Source: CAVXNP01 sp963763305
GTDB taxonomy: Bacteria > Pseudomonadota > Gammaproteobacteria > Xanthomonadales > Rhodanobacteraceae
Length of the DNA: 64,000 nucleotides
Direction of reading: 5' to 3'
Assembly: GCA_963763305.1 (NCBI GenBank)
Contig: CAVXNP010000001.1
Span: 2,976,001-3,040,000, forward strand
Part shown: positions 1 to 10,261 of the stretch, in pieces
Layout of the letters: each line of letters starts with the position of its first letter
Position numbering within the stretch: position 1 is the first letter of the stretch
Position numbers and translations under genes: made by a program
The notes under the pieces: model-generated
Told to the model about the DNA's origin: nothing
What the model saw: the letters and a program-made list of their open reading frames with translations, nothing else
The model's database searches: none

Positions 1-981
1 GGACGCGTTGAGCAGGCATGCAGCCGGGTCGATGCGCGACTTCACCCCGCTGTCGAACTGCTGCGCCACCATGTAGGCAAAGCCGCGCGAGGACTGCAGC
101 GCGGTGTACATGTCGGCGACCTTGGCCTGCATCATGCCGAAGGTGCCGATCGGCGCGTTGAACTGCTTGCGCTCGCGCACGTAGGGCAGGGTCAGATCCA
201 GGGCCGCCTGCATCAGGCCGATCGGGCCGCCGGAGAGCACCAGCCGTTCGGTATCCAGGCCGCTCATCAGCACGCGCACGCCTTCGTTCACCTCACCGAC
301 GACGTTCTCCTGCGGGATCTCGCAGTTCTCGAACACCAGCTCGCAGGTGTTGGAGCCGCGCATGCCCAGCTTGTCCAGTTTCTGAGCGGTGCTGAAGCCG
401 GGCATGCCCTTCTCGACGATGAAGGCGGTCATGCAGCGGCTGCCGGCGGCGCGCGGCGCGGTGCGCATGTACACCAGCAGCACGTCGGCGTCCGGGCCGT
501 TGGTGATCCACATCTTCGAGCCGTTGGCGACCCACACGTCGCCCTTCTTCTCGGCCTTGCAGCTCATCGAGCCGACCACGTCCGAACCGGCCCCCGGCTC
601 GCTCATCGCCAGCGCGCCCACGTACTCGCCCGAGCACAGCTTGGGGATGTATTTGCGCCGCTGCGCCTCGTTGCCGTTGTGGAAGATGTTCTGCACCGCC
701 AGGTTCGAGTGCGCACCGTAGGACAGGCCCACCGAGCCCGATGCGCGCGAGATCTCCTCCATCGCCACCATGTGCGCCAGGAAGCCCAGCCCGCTGCCGC
801 CGTATTCCTCCGGGATGGTCACGCCGAGCAGACCCATGTCGCCGAACTTGCGCCACAGGTCCTCGGGGAAGGCGTTGTCGCGATCGATCCGGTCCGCGCG
901 CGGAGCGATCTCCTTTTCGGCGAACGCGTGCACGGATTCGCGCAACAGGTCGATGTCTTCTCCAAGCGGGAACGGGCGCAT
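1..981 (-). CDS. ivd: Isovaleryl-CoA dehydrogenase, C-terminus cut by window edge
   Basis: Acyl-CoA dehydrogenase family flavoprotein. The expected reaction is oxidation of isovaleryl-CoA to 3-methylcrotonyl-CoA in leucine breakdown. Translation from the ATG at 981 gives 327 codons with no stop before the window edge, so about 60 residues of a usual ~385-390 are missing. Visible family signatures are a central SEPGAGSDVVGSM flavin/substrate segment, the YGAHSNLAVQ stretch typical of isovaleryl-CoA dehydrogenases, and WITNGPDADVLLVY. An AGGAG ribosome site lies about 8 bases upstream of the ATG. The leucine dehydrogenase at 4395-5498 fits the same branched-chain pathway. No frameshift is seen. 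The acyl-CoA dehydrogenase family is certain; the isovaleryl substrate is likely but inferred from similarity. Confidence 0.9.
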   Translation of the reverse strand, partial: MRPFPLGEDIDLLRESVHAFAEKEIAPRADRIDRDNAFPEDLWRKFGDMGLLGVTIPEEYGGSGLGFLAHMVAMEEISRASGSVGLSYGAHSNLAVQNIFHNGNEAQRRKYIPKLCSGEYVGALAMSEPGAGSDVVGSMSCKAEKKGDVWVANGSKMWITNGPDADVLLVYMRTAPRAAGSRCMTAFIVEKGMPGFSTAQKLDKLGMRGSNTCELVFENCEIPQENVVGEVNEGVRVLMSGLDTERLVLSGGPIGLMQAALDLTLPYVRERKQFNAPIGTFGMMQAKVADMYTALQSSRGFAYMVAQQFDSGVKSRIDPAACLLNAS

Positions 982-1099
982 GCGGTGCAACTCCTGGTGG
1001 CTGATCAAACCGGTAGATGGTAGCGCGGCGGCGCGAACCGCGCTGGGCATCGCCGCCACAAGCGTGGCAGCCGGCCGGTCGCGTGGCGGTGAAGCAGGC

Positions 1100-3262
1100 T
1101 CAGGCGTGACGCATCTCGGCGGCCAGCGCGGCCAGCCGGGCGTGCTGCTCCAGCACCAGGCCGAGCTGGCGCATGGCCAGCATCGCGGCCGGGTCGTCGA
1201 ACTGGGCGAGCCGCGGCAGCGGCACCAGCGCGGCGCCATCCTCGCCGGCCGTGCGTGGCGCCGCCAGGCGCCCGGCCAGGCGCTCCAGCGCGCTGGCGGT
1301 GGCGTCGCCCGCGCGGCCGACCGCTTCGCGCGCGGCGGGATCGGCAATCGCCTGGCGGTGAGCGCCCAGCGCCGAGAGGTGACCCAGCAGCGCGTGTGCC
1401 GCGGCCAGGAAGCGCAGCAATACCTCGGTGCCCTGGCGTCGGCGGTCCGGCTCGCGCAGCATGTTCGACAGCAGCCCGCTCAGTGTCGCATCCGCGTTGT
1501 GCGCGTCGCGGCGGGCGATGCGGTAGGCCAGGTCGTCGCGCCGGCCGTTGGCGTACTGCGCCACCACCTGCCGCAGGTACTGCGCATCGTCGTGCAGGGT
1601 CTGCGCCAGCACCTTGTCCAGCGAGCGGTCGTGCCAGTCCGGCAGCACCCACTGGATCGCCGCCGCGGCCAGCGCCGCGCCGATCAGCGTATCCAGCAGC
1701 CTTGGCCACATCACCGCATAGCCGTTGCCGATCTGGTTGAAGCACAGCACCACGAACAGCGTCACCGCCGCGGTGGCCAGCGCGTAGCGGCGCTGGCGGG
1801 TGGCGAAGAACAGCACGCCGGTCAGCACGATCAGCAGCATCTGCCCCGCGCCGAACGGCACCAGCCGCAGTGTGGCCCAGCCGGCCATCAGTCCGGCCAC
1901 GGTGCCGGCGATGCGTTGCAGCAGCACCCGGTGGGTGGCGCCGTAGCTGGGCTGGCACACCAGCAGGGTGGTCAGCAGGATCCAGTAGCCGTTGCGCGGA
2001 TGCAGTGCGTGCAGCACGCCGTAACCCAGCAACAGCGCCAATGCCAGCCGCAGCGCGTGGCGGAAACGCAGCGAGCGCGGCGAGAGCTGGCCACGGATGC
2101 GCGTCCAGACCTCGGCCGGCGTGCGCGGGCTCGGATCCTGCAGGGCCAGGTCCTGCGCCGGCGTCCAGGGTGCGGGCTGCCGTCGGCCAGCTGGTGGTGG
2201 ATCGCGCCCAGGTTGGCCAGCAGTGCCCGCAGCGCATCGCGCAGCGGCGCCGGTGTATGCGCTTCCGAGGCGGACAGGGCGGCCACCGCCCGGCGAAGGT
2301 CGTCCAGCGCCGCCGCGCCGTCCGCGCGCGGCGCGGGCGTGGCGTGCAGCCGCAACGCCTCGGCGCGTTGGCGGCACACCCCGGCCTCCAGCCGCAGCAG
2401 GTGCTCGCAGCGGAACAGCACGTCGCTGTGGAAGAAGGCCGCGGCCAGGGCGTCGTAGTCGTAGTGCGCGGAGCTGACCCGCTCGTGGATGTCCTGCGCC
2501 ATGAAGTACAGGCGAAGGCTGGCGGCAGTCGCACCGCGCGGCTGGCGCATCTGGATACGGTCGATCAGCACCAGCCGGCAGTCGTTGAGCGCCCGCACCA
2601 CGGCCTGGTTCTTCATCGCCAGCGCCAACTGCAACGCTTGCCGGTCCACCCCATGCACGGGTGTGAACAACGCTGCCTTGGCGTCCAGATAGCCCGCCAG
2701 CGCCTTGAACAGCCGTGCCAGCGCCTGGCGCACCGCCTGCTGCGGCGACAGCGCGCTCCACAGCAGCGACAGCAGCGCGTACCAGCCGGCGCCGGCCAGC
2801 AGCAGGCGCCGGTTGCCGCATGCCACCGGCACCGTGCGCCTGCGCCGCGTCCACCCCGATCATGGTGTATACCGCCAGGATCAGCGTGGCCATGCCCACG
2901 GTGGCGTAGCGACCGCTGGCCGCGCCGAGCATCACCAGCGCAAACGTGCCCAGAGGCAGGGCCAGCGCGAACCAGCCCGGCGAGGGCAACAGCCACTGCA
3001 CCGCAAACGCGGTCAGCGCGAAACAGCCCAGGGTCAGCAGCAAGGTGCGCACACGGCTGCGCCAGTGCTCGTCGGTTTCGGCCAGCGCACAGGCGATCGC
3101 CCCCAGCAGCGCCGGAATCACCGCATCCAGCCGTCCGCGCGCCAGGCACCAGGCCACGATCCCGCCCAGCGCCAGCAACACGCGCAGGCACTCCCCAAAC
3201 CGGTCCCACCCCAGCAGCCGCTGGCCGTAGCTGACCCAACGTTCTTTCATGCGGCGCAGCAT
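1100..3262 (-). pseudogene. FUSC/YccS-family inner-membrane protein, two compensating frameshifts
   Basis: A ~720-residue membrane protein of the YccS/FUSC (fusaric-acid-resistance, aromatic-acid efflux-like) family. Hydrophobic helices lie near the N-terminus (LRVLLALGGIVAWCL onward) and again in the C-terminal half (LALALLLGYGVLHALHP, YWILLTTLLVCQPS), flanking a soluble domain. This is the usual YccS order: TM block, cytoplasmic domain, TM block, soluble tail. The frame shifts near 2830 and shifts back near 2170-2190. The middle part, with YLDAKAALFTPVHGVDRQAL, is found only in the second frame. Both outer parts are well conserved, so two one-base indels (error or real) explain the break. 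ATG at 3262 is used; a second ATG in frame at 3250 is possible. Substrate unknown. Confidence 0.8.
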
Positions 3263-3300
3263 ACGACGCCCGCGGCACCGGCCGGCACCGGCCCAGCTCG

Positions 3301-4075
3301 TGTAGGAGCGGCTTCAGCCGCGACGGCTCCATACGTGCGCCGCGCCGCCCGGGCTGATCGGGCGGGCAGGCCGTGGGCGCGGCCATCGCGGCTGAAGCCG
3401 CTCCACATGGCGCGCGGTAGCGGCGAACGCCGGGGGATCGACCCGGCTCGGGCGGCAGGCAAACGCGCGGCGGCATCGGCCCAGCTCGTGTAGGAGCGGC
3501 TTCAGCCGCGACGGCTCCATACGTGCGCCGCGCCACCCGGGCTAACAGGGCGGGCAGGCCGCTAGCCGCGGCAAATCGGCGGGCTGAAGCCGCTCCTACG
3601 TGGCGCGCGGTAGCGGCGAACGCCGGGGATCGACCCGGTCGGGCGGCAGGCAAACGCGCGGCGGCACCGGCCCAGCTCGTGTAGGAGCGGCTTCAGCCGC
3701 ACAGCTCCATACGTGCGCCGTCCACCCGGGCTGGCGGGCGGGCAGGCCGACTGCCGCGGCCATCGCGGCTGAAACCGCTCCTACGTGGCGCGCGGTAGCG
3801 GCGAACGCCGGGGGATCGACCCGGCTCGGGCGGCAGGCAAACGCGCGGCGGCACCGGCCAGCTCGTGTAGGAGCGGCTTCAGCCGCGACAGCTCCAGACG
3901 TGCGCCGACGCCACCCGGGCTAAGGCGGGCGGGCAGGCCGCTGACGCGGCCATCGCGGCTGAAAGCCGCTCCACGTGGCGCGCGGTAGCGGCCGAACGCC
4001 GGGTGATCGACCCGGCTCGGGCGGCAGGCAACGCGCGGCTGCAGCCGGCCAGCTCGAGTAGGAGCGGTGACGCCG
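3301..4075. repeat. Tandem array of ~188-bp units built from REP-like palindromes
   Basis: Four head-to-tail units begin at about 3301, 3490, 3680 and 3866, with a truncated fifth at 4056. Spacings are 189, 190 and 186 bases. Each unit contains the palindromic core TAGGAGCGGCTTCAGCCGCG near its start and an inverted copy of the same core in its middle. The rest of the unit (GGTAGCGGCGAACGCCGGG and so on) is also repeated with small indels. Single cores of this kind are common intergenic elements in related genomes; a tandem amplification of the whole pair plus its flank is less usual. The array lies between the FUSC gene and the leucine dehydrogenase terminator, and no coding potential was seen in it. 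Confidence 0.85.
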
Positions 4076-4098
4076 AACTCAAGCCATCGAGCAAAAGC

Positions 4099-4295
4099 GG
4101 TGGGCTGAAGCCCACCCTACGGGTAGGGCTGGCAGGGAGCGACGCGTACCGGCAAGGGCCCCGGTGGGCGTGTGCCTGACCCGCGCGACCCCGGCGGTCG
4201 TAGGGTGGGCTTCAGCCCACCAAAGCCAACAAGGCGGTGACGCCGAACCACCCAAGCCATCGAGCACAAAGCCGGTGGGCTGAAGCCCACCCTAC
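4099..4295. repeat. Three copies of a second palindromic repeat family
   Basis: Copies of a 22-base element with core GTGGGCTGAAGCCCAC sit at 4099-4120, 4200-4221 (inverted) and 4274-4295. A fourth copy is at 63892-63913. The outer CCTAC/GTAGG end marks orientation. Two copies face each other, making a BIME/REPIN-like pair. The family differs from the GGAGCGGCTTCAGCC family just upstream and from the RAYT-associated ends further right. Confidence 0.8.
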
Positions 4296-4342
4296 GCGGG
4301 TGTGGCTTTGCGCGACGACGACAGGGTGCGGTCAGCGGCCAC

Positions 4343-4368
4343 AAAAAAGCCGCCGGTTGCCCGGCGGC
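4343..4368 (-). terminator. Rho-independent terminator of the leucine dehydrogenase gene
   Basis: Read on the minus strand, an 8-bp stem (GCCGCCGG with CCGGCGGC, 4-nt loop) is followed directly by six T residues. It lies about 27 bases after the stop of the gene at 4395-5498. Confidence 0.9.
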
Positions 4369-4394
4369 TCTTTCAAAACACGTTGCGCTGTCGC

Positions 4395-5498
4395 TTACTG
4401 ACCGCGCATGCGGCCCTGGAAGCGGGTGCCGCCGTTGCCCATGTGCGGCAGCTTGATCTTGCCGATCGAGCTGATGCGCTCCTCGGCCAGGCGGTCGGCG
4501 GCCAGGTAGGTCGGCACGTTCTGGGTCTTGGAGATCTCGAAGATGCGGCCCAGGTTGTAGTAGATGGTGCGCATCATGCGCATGGCGCGCTCGCGGTTGT
4601 AGCCGTCGATCTCCAGCGACACGTTCATCACGCCGCCGGCGTTGACCGCGTAGTCGGGCGCGTACAGCACGCCGCGGCGCTGCAGCTCGTCGCCGATCGC
4701 GTCGGTGGCCAGCTGGTTGTTGGCCGCGCCGCAGATGATCTTGGCCTTGATCCGGTCGATGGTCTGGTCGTTGACCGTGCCGCCCAGCGCGCACGGCGAG
4801 TACACGTCGGCGTCGACGTCGTAGATCTCGTCCAGGCCCACCGCCTCGCAGCCGAGCTCGTCCACGCAGCGCTGCACCGCATCCTGGTTGATGTCGGTGA
4901 CGAACACCTTGGCACCCTGCTCGCGCAGCAGCTTGATGAACTCGCTGCCGACGTGGCCGGCACCCTGCACCGCGTAGCTGTACTTGCCCACGTCCTCGTT
5001 GCCGTGCTTGAACTGCAGCGCGGCCATCAGGCCCTGCAGCGTGCCGAACGCGGTGAACGGCGACGGGTCGCCCGAGCCGCCGTGGACCTGGTGCACGCCG
5101 GTGACGTACTCGGTCTCGCGGAACACGTATTCCATGTCGTTGACGTCGATGCCGACGTCCTCGGCGGTGATGTAGCGGCCGTTCAACGAGTTGACGAAGC
5201 GGCCGAACGCACGGAACAGCGCCTCGGACTTGTCCTTGCTCGGATCGCCGATGATCACCGCCTTGCCGCCGCCCAGGTTCAGGCCGGCCACGGCGTTCTT
5301 GTAGGTCATGCCGCGCGACAGGCGCAGCACGTCGTTCACCGCCTCCTGCTCGTTCTTGTACGGCCACATGCGCAGGCCGCCCAGGGCGGGACCCAGCACC
5401 GTGTTGTGGATCGCGATGATGGCCTTCAGGCCGGCGTCCTTGTTGTGGCAGAACACCACTTCTTCGTGGCCGGTGTTGGCGATGGTTTCAAAGATCAT
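4395..5498 (-). CDS. Leucine dehydrogenase (Glu/Leu/Phe/Val dehydrogenase family)
   Basis: 367 residues, normal length for the family. The enzyme would interconvert branched-chain L-amino acids and 2-oxo acids with NAD and ammonia in the cytoplasm. The N-terminal catalytic domain shows the PALGGLRMWPY segment and the LNLGGGKAVIIGDP motif with the catalytic-type lysine near residue 80. The C-terminal dinucleotide-binding domain shows the GAGHVG glycine-rich turn and CGAANNQL. It has its own terminator, so it is probably a single-gene transcript. Together with isovaleryl-CoA dehydrogenase (1-981) it would start leucine use. Substrate preference (Leu versus Val or Phe) cannot be decided from sequence. 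No frameshift. Confidence 0.93.
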   Translation of the reverse strand: MIFETIANTGHEEVVFCHNKDAGLKAIIAIHNTVLGPALGGLRMWPYKNEQEAVNDVLRLSRGMTYKNAVAGLNLGGGKAVIIGDPSKDKSEALFRAFGRFVNSLNGRYITAEDVGIDVNDMEYVFRETEYVTGVHQVHGGSGDPSPFTAFGTLQGLMAALQFKHGNEDVGKYSYAVQGAGHVGSEFIKLLREQGAKVFVTDINQDAVQRCVDELGCEAVGLDEIYDVDADVYSPCALGGTVNDQTIDRIKAKIICGAANNQLATDAIGDELQRRGVLYAPDYAVNAGGVMNVSLEIDGYNRERAMRMMRTIYYNLGRIFEISKTQNVPTYLAADRLAEERISSIGKIKLPHMGNGGTRFQGRMRGQ

Positions 5499-5716
5499 TG
5501 GAAGTAGAACTCCACGTTTTTGGGCCCGCTTGGCAGCGGCAGTAGTGACGGCGAAACCGGTGCGGCGTGGTTCGCCAAGGCGTTGAAAGCCTGAAATTCA
5601 AAGCCCCGGCGCGAGCCGGGGCGATGAAGCAAAGCGCGCAGTTTAATACGAGCCCGCGGCGGCTTGTGACGCGGCGCAGCAAGCGCAGTATCGCGCCAGC
5701 GGCCGCCCAGGCCGCG

Positions 5717-6061
5717 TCAACGCCGCCAGTAGCCCGGGTGAAAGCGCCAGTTGGCGCCATGCTGCGTCCAGTGCGCCGGACTGTAGTGGTAGCCCGCTCG
5801 CGCCCGCAGCCAGTAGCCGTGGACCCAGACATGGCGATGCATCCGCTTCGACCAGCGCCAGTAGCCCGGCGCCCAGACGTAGCCCGGGCGCGGCGGCGGG
5901 ATATGCCGGCTGCGTGGCGGCGGGGGCGGCACGCCGATCTCCACCCCGACCACCACCTGGCCGTGGGCCCGGGCGTGCGCCTGGACCGGTGCGGCGGCGC
6001 CGATGGCCAAGGCCAGGCCCAGTCCGACCAGCACCGCAAAGCTGTACAGGGACTGCTTCAT
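5717..6061 (-). CDS. Secreted YXWGXW/WXXGXW-repeat protein
   Basis: 114 residues starting at the ATG at 6061, which has a good GGAGAG site 7-8 bases upstream. An ATG at 6088 is in frame but would add nine residues ahead of an obvious signal peptide (MKQSLYSFAVLVGLGLAL, cleavage near VQAHA). The mature part has a proline run and repeated aromatic motifs such as YVWAPGYWRWS and HVWVHGYWLRAR, the pattern of small exported WXXGXW-repeat proteins. Function of the family is unknown. It is probably periplasmic or surface associated. Confidence 0.85.
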   Translation of the reverse strand: MKQSLYSFAVLVGLGLALAIGAAAPVQAHARAHGQVVVGVEIGVPPPPPRSRHIPPPRPGYVWAPGYWRWSKRMHRHVWVHGYWLRARAGYHYSPAHWTQHGANWRFHPGYWRR

Positions 6062-6197
6062 GAGGCTCTCTCCATGACGCCGCACCACGCGGCGTTGCAG
6101 ATCGGCAAACGCAGCCGGGCGCCCGCTGTTGACCGCCGCGGCGGCGCCATTCAGTAAACGGTCGAACGCGGGCGCAGGGCTCGCCCGGCCGCTGTCG

Positions 6198-6995
6198 TCA
6201 CATCTTGCAGTTGGGCGTATGGCCGTGGGCGCGCGCCTGCTGGTAGACCGGCATCAGGTTCTTCGCCTGCGCCGCCAGGTCCTGCGAGCGCGAGCCGGGC
6301 GCCGGATGGGTGGACAGGAACACTGGCGGCTTGCTGCCGCCCTGGGCGTTCATCTTGTTCCACAGGGTGACCGCCGCGCGCGGATCGAACCCGGCCCGGG
6401 CCATGTAGCGCTGGCCGAGGGTGTCGGCCTCCGCCTCCTGCGTACGCGAGAACGGCAACAGCACGCCGACCTGGGCGCCGACGCCCAGCAGTGCCTGGAC
6501 GTTGTTCGGGTCCATGCCGCGGGTGCCGGCGTAGACCGAGCCGGCGGTCACCGCGGCCTGCGTGGCCAGGCTGTCGGAGACGCGCTCGGCACCGTGCCGC
6601 GCGACCACGTGCGACAACTCATGGCCCAATACCACCGCCAGTTGATCCTGGTTGCTGGCGACCTTGAACATGCCCTTGTTCACGCCGATGCGGCCGCCGG
6701 GCAGGGCAAACGCGTTGGCGCTGTCGTCGTCGACGATCTGCACCTCCCACTGCTGGCCGTTCCACGGCGGCGGCAGCACCCCCACCAGCGCGTTGGCCAC
6801 GCAGGTGGCATAGGCGCGCTCGCGCGGGGCGTTGGCAAACTTGCCCTGCTGGCGCATGTCGTTGAACGACTGCAGGCCCATCTGGCTCATCTGCTGGTCG
6901 GACACCATCATCAGCTGGTTGCGGCCAGTCGGCGAGGTGGCGCAGGCAGCCAGCAAGGTCGTGGCCAGCCCCATCGCGAGCATGCGGGTCTTCAT
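6198..6995 (-). CDS. M48-family metallopeptidase, lipoprotein
   Basis: 265 residues. A lipoprotein signal ends in a lipobox with Cys18 (LLAAC), so the protein is expected on the outer or inner membrane facing the periplasm. The zinc site is H126-E-L-S-H130, with the third ligand in the EAEADTLG segment about 45 residues later, as in M48 peptidases. Length and layout match small periplasmic M48 proteases of the LoiP/YcaL type, which act on misfolded envelope proteins. No operon partner is obvious: the next gene upstream is more than 700 bases away. Confidence 0.92.
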   Translation of the reverse strand: MKTRMLAMGLATTLLAACATSPTGRNQLMMVSDQQMSQMGLQSFNDMRQQGKFANAPRERAYATCVANALVGVLPPPWNGQQWEVQIVDDDSANAFALPGGRIGVNKGMFKVASNQDQLAVVLGHELSHVVARHGAERVSDSLATQAAVTAGSVYAGTRGMDPNNVQALLGVGAQVGVLLPFSRTQEAEADTLGQRYMARAGFDPRAAVTLWNKMNAQGGSKPPVFLSTHPAPGSRSQDLAAQAKNLMPVYQQARAHGHTPNCKM

Positions 6996-7127
6996 GGCAG
7001 GTGTTCTCCGTGGAGGGATCGATCACCCCAGCTTAGCCCGGTCCGACGGCGAGACGCAGTGAAACCCGCGTGGAGGCCTCCGGCCAGCCGTGGCGAGGCC
7101 ACCTGGAAGCTCCCTCTCCGGCTGGCC

Positions 7128-7489
7128 ATCATTCCCGCGAGGCGGGGTCGCCCCCGGGGTCTTGCGGCAAGAGCAAGATGGATCCCCGCATGCGCGAGGA
7201 TGACGGCCGTGGAGTGTCCCGCCAGTCGCGTCAATGCCGTCAGCCTGCACAAAGCCATGCCGGGCAGCCGAGCGCGAACGCGGGCTCGCGCAGGCCGGAC
7301 GCCGAGGCGCACGCCGTAGGCGATCGGACAGACGAGCGCAGGACCGCTCGCCACCCATCCCGCGTCTTGCCGGGAGTTCCATCACAAGCACCGACGAAGC
7401 GGATACCTCATCCCGACCAGCCCGCGCGACCCCGCACGGTCGTCATTCCCGCGAAGGCGGGAATCCATCTTGATCTTGCTCTGGTCCGC
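7128..7489. repeat. Two dispersed repeats in a 730-bp gene-free stretch
   Basis: The gap 6996-7729 has no convincing gene. Copy one, 7128-7207, starts ATTCCCGCGAGGCGGG and ends with a related inverted segment. Copy two, 7440-7489, reads ATTCCCGCGAAGGCGGGAAT then CCATCTTGATCTTGCTC. The shared ATTCCCGCGAAGGCGGGAAT core and CAAGATGGAT arm make a hairpin-forming element of a type widespread in proteobacterial intergenic DNA. A CCA-rich run near 7575-7593 is low complexity. Confidence 0.65.
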
Positions 7490-7729
7490 CGCATGCCACG
7501 TAATGCCCGTCGCAGAGGGAGGGGCCAGCCCGCCGCACGGCTCCAGGCCCACACCCCGCCAACCGCCCCGCAACCACCACCACCACCACCGCCACCCTGC
7601 CTCGGGAGCGACCCCACGCCCCAGCGCGCCGGGCCACCACCGCCCAGCGCGCCGCGCCAGTGGCAGCGGCCGCGGCCTTGGATTATGTTCGCGAGGTTCC
7701 CTCGGCGCCCACCCGCAAGGAGATCGACC

Positions 7730-8488
7730 ATGATGCGCACCCGCCTGTTCGCCCTGACCCTGTTGGCCGCCACCGTGCTGGCTCCTTGCGCGATGGCCGA
7801 GGCGCCGCCCGGCGCGATCGACCAGGCCCTGGCCGACACAGCACGCCCCGCCAGCGACCGTGCCCAGGACGCCGACCGCCATGCCGCCGAGGTGCTGGCC
7901 TTTGCCGACATCCATCGCGGTGACACCGTGGTCGACCTGATGCCCGGCAATGGCTACTACACGCGCCTGTTCAGCCAACTGGTCGGCCCGCGCGGCCACG
8001 TCTATGCGGTGCAGGCAACCGAAATGGACAAGGTCGAACCCGACGGCCTGAAGACCCTGCGCGGCTTTGCCGGCAAGGCGCCGTACGGCAACGTCAAGGT
8101 GCTGGTGCAGCCGATCGACAAGCTGCATCTGCCGACCCGCGTCGATCTGGTGTGGACCTCGCGCAACTACCACGACCTGCACGACAAGTTCATGGGCCCG
8201 GCCAACGTCGAGGCGGTCAATCGCGCGGTGTTCCGGGCGCTCAAATCCGGCGGCTGCTACGTGGTGCTCGACCATGCCGCCGCGGCCGGCAGCGGGCTGG
8301 CGCATACCGAGGACCAGCACCGCATCGATCCGGCCCAGGTTACCCGCGAGATCACCGCCGTCGGCTTCCGTGCCGCCAGCGCCAGCGACGTGCTCAGCAA
8401 CCCGGACGATCCGCACACCGCCGCGGTGTTCGACCCCTCGGTCAGGGGCCACACCGACCAGTTCCTGCTGTCGTTCCGCAAGCCGTAA
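7730..8488 (+). CDS. Exported class I SAM-dependent methyltransferase-like protein
   Basis: 252 residues, start ATG at 7730 (or 7733) behind AAGGAG. A signal peptide (MMRTRLFALTLLAATVLAP, cleavage near AMAEA) is followed by a Rossmann methyltransferase fold. Motif I is VVDLMPGNGYYTRLF, followed by GPRGHVYAV and the LDHAAAAGSG segment after the strand-4 region. Homologues of this kind are predicted periplasmic and often annotated only as methyltransferase; the acceptor is unknown. The acidic Gly-rich motif is present, so SAM binding is plausible. The gene stands alone between a repeat-rich gap and icmF. Confidence 0.85.
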   Translation: MMRTRLFALTLLAATVLAPCAMAEAPPGAIDQALADTARPASDRAQDADRHAAEVLAFADIHRGDTVVDLMPGNGYYTRLFSQLVGPRGHVYAVQATEMDKVEPDGLKTLRGFAGKAPYGNVKVLVQPIDKLHLPTRVDLVWTSRNYHDLHDKFMGPANVEAVNRAVFRALKSGGCYVVLDHAAAAGSGLAHTEDQHRIDPAQVTREITAVGFRAASASDVLSNPDDPHTAAVFDPSVRGHTDQFLLSFRKP

Positions 8489-9903
8489 GGCCTGCACCCA
8501 CGCCCGCGTGATGCGCATTCGCGCCACGCGGGCAGGGCGCGGCGTGGCGGCGCGTCGCGGTGGCGGCGGCGGCTGCACCGCGCCAATGCCGGCGATCCAT
8601 TAGAATCGGACGGTTCAGAGCCATCGTACGTATTCACGGAGTCGCCATGAGTTCCCCCGCCCAGCACGTCCCCGCCGCCGCCGCGCAGACCGAAACCACC
8701 CCGCTGCGTTTCGTCACCGCCGCCAGCCTGTTCGATGGCCACGACGCGGCGATCAACATCATGCGCCGGATCATCCAGGCGCAGGGCGCCGAAGTGATCC
8801 ACCTGGGCCACAACCGCTCGGTGGAAGACGTGGTGCGCGCCGCGCTGCAGGAAGACGCCGACGCCATCGCGCTGTCGTCCTACCAGGGCGGCCACGTGGA
8901 GTACTTCAAGTACATGGTGGACATGCTGCGCGAGCGCGGCGCCGGCCACATCCGCGTGTTCGGCGGCGGTGGCGGCACCATCACGCCCGAAGAGATCAAG
9001 GAGCTGCAGGACTACGGCGTCGAGCGCATCTACCACCCCAACGACGGCATGAAGCTCGGCCTGACCGAGATGATCGAGGACGTGATCGAGCGCACCCGCG
9101 CCGCCGCGCGAGGCGCGCCAGGCCGAAGCCAGCGCCAAGCCGGGCAAGCGTCGACATCGACGACGAAATCAGCATCGGCCGCGTGCTCAGCGCGCTGGAA
9201 GACGGCAGCTATCGCCGACAGCGAGCTGGAGCACCAGCGCAAGCAGTGGAAGCTGGCCGGCCAGCACACCCCGGTGCTCGGCCTCACCGGCACCGGCGGC
9301 GCCGGCAAGTCCTCGGTGGTGGACGAGCTGCTGCTGCGCTTCCTGCACGCGTTCCCGCACATGCGCATCGCCGTGCTGGCGGTGGACCCCACCCGCCGCC
9401 GCTCCGGCGGCGCGCTGCTGGGCGACCGCATCCGCATGAACTCGCTGCGCAGCCACCGCGTCTACATGCGCTCCATGGCCACCCGCCGCCAGCACGCGGC
9501 CACCAGCATCGTGCTGCACGACTGCATCGACTTCCTGAAGAGCCAGCCGTACGACCTGGTCATCGTGGAAACCGCCGGCATCGGCCAGAGCGATTCGGAA
9601 ATCGTCGACCTGGTCGATTTCCCGGTCTACGTGATGACCAGCGACTACGGCGCCGCCAGCCAGCTGGAGAAGATCGACATGATCGACTTCGCCGAGCTGA
9701 TCGTGCTGAACAAGTTCGACAAGCGCGGCGCCGAAGACGCCCTGCGCGACGTGCGCAAGCAGTGGAAGCGCAACCGCACCGCGTTCGCCCTGAAAGACGA
9801 CGACGTGCCGGTCTACCCGACCATCGCCAGCCAGTTCAACGACCCCGGCGTCACCTGGATGTTCACCAACCTGTGCCGCCTGATGCGCGAGAAAGGGAAA
9901 AAG

Positions 9904-9978
9904 GGGGTCAGAGTCATTTTTCGAGCGAAGGTGCAGGCAAGAACGACGGTGCGTGGGTCGAAAAATGACTCTGACCCC
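9904..9978. repeat. REPIN-like inverted repeat inserted in icmF linker
   Basis: Perfect 21-bp arms at 9904-9924 and 9958-9978 (left arm starts GGGGTCAGAGTCATTTTTC) flank a 33-bp spacer. The arms match the ends of the RAYT unit at 19262-20101 (GGGGTCAGGTTCATTTTT) apart from two bases. The element lies between the G domain (TNLCRLMREK) and the mutase domain (CDFKPQLDTSLKEP). It has no stop codon in the two frames that matter, so it could be translated as about 30 extra linker residues. The frame changes by one across it, within or beside A/G homopolymers at 9892-9907. Confidence 0.88.
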
Positions 9979-10261
9979 GTTTCTTTCCTCCTCCCCGAAC
10001 TGCGACTTCAAGCCGCAGCTCGACACCAGCCTGAAGGAACCGCGCGCCACCGTGCTGATCCCCGGCGCCCGCGTGCGCTACCTGGCCGAGATCGCCGAGC
10101 AGGGCCGGGGCATCAACCGCAGCATCGAGACCCAGGCCGAATACGCCAGCAAGGCCCAGCACTACTACGACGCCCTGCAGGAACTGGGCGACCCGGCCCT
10201 GCCCAAGCCGCTGGACGTCTACCCCAGCGACGCCCTGCATCCGGCACCCCGCCGCTGCTTT

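Noticed and set aside
3301..4075. Possible CRISPR array because of regular repeats
   Set aside because: Units are ~188 bp, spacers are not variable, and the repeats are internal palindromes. No cas genes are near.
4302..5507. 401-codon plus-strand open frame over leucine dehydrogenase
   Set aside because: Complement of a conserved enzyme with a terminator on the other strand.
7560..7600. CCA-repeat giving a poly-His-like tract
   Set aside because: Low-complexity, in a gene-free gap, with no ribosome site or conserved frame.
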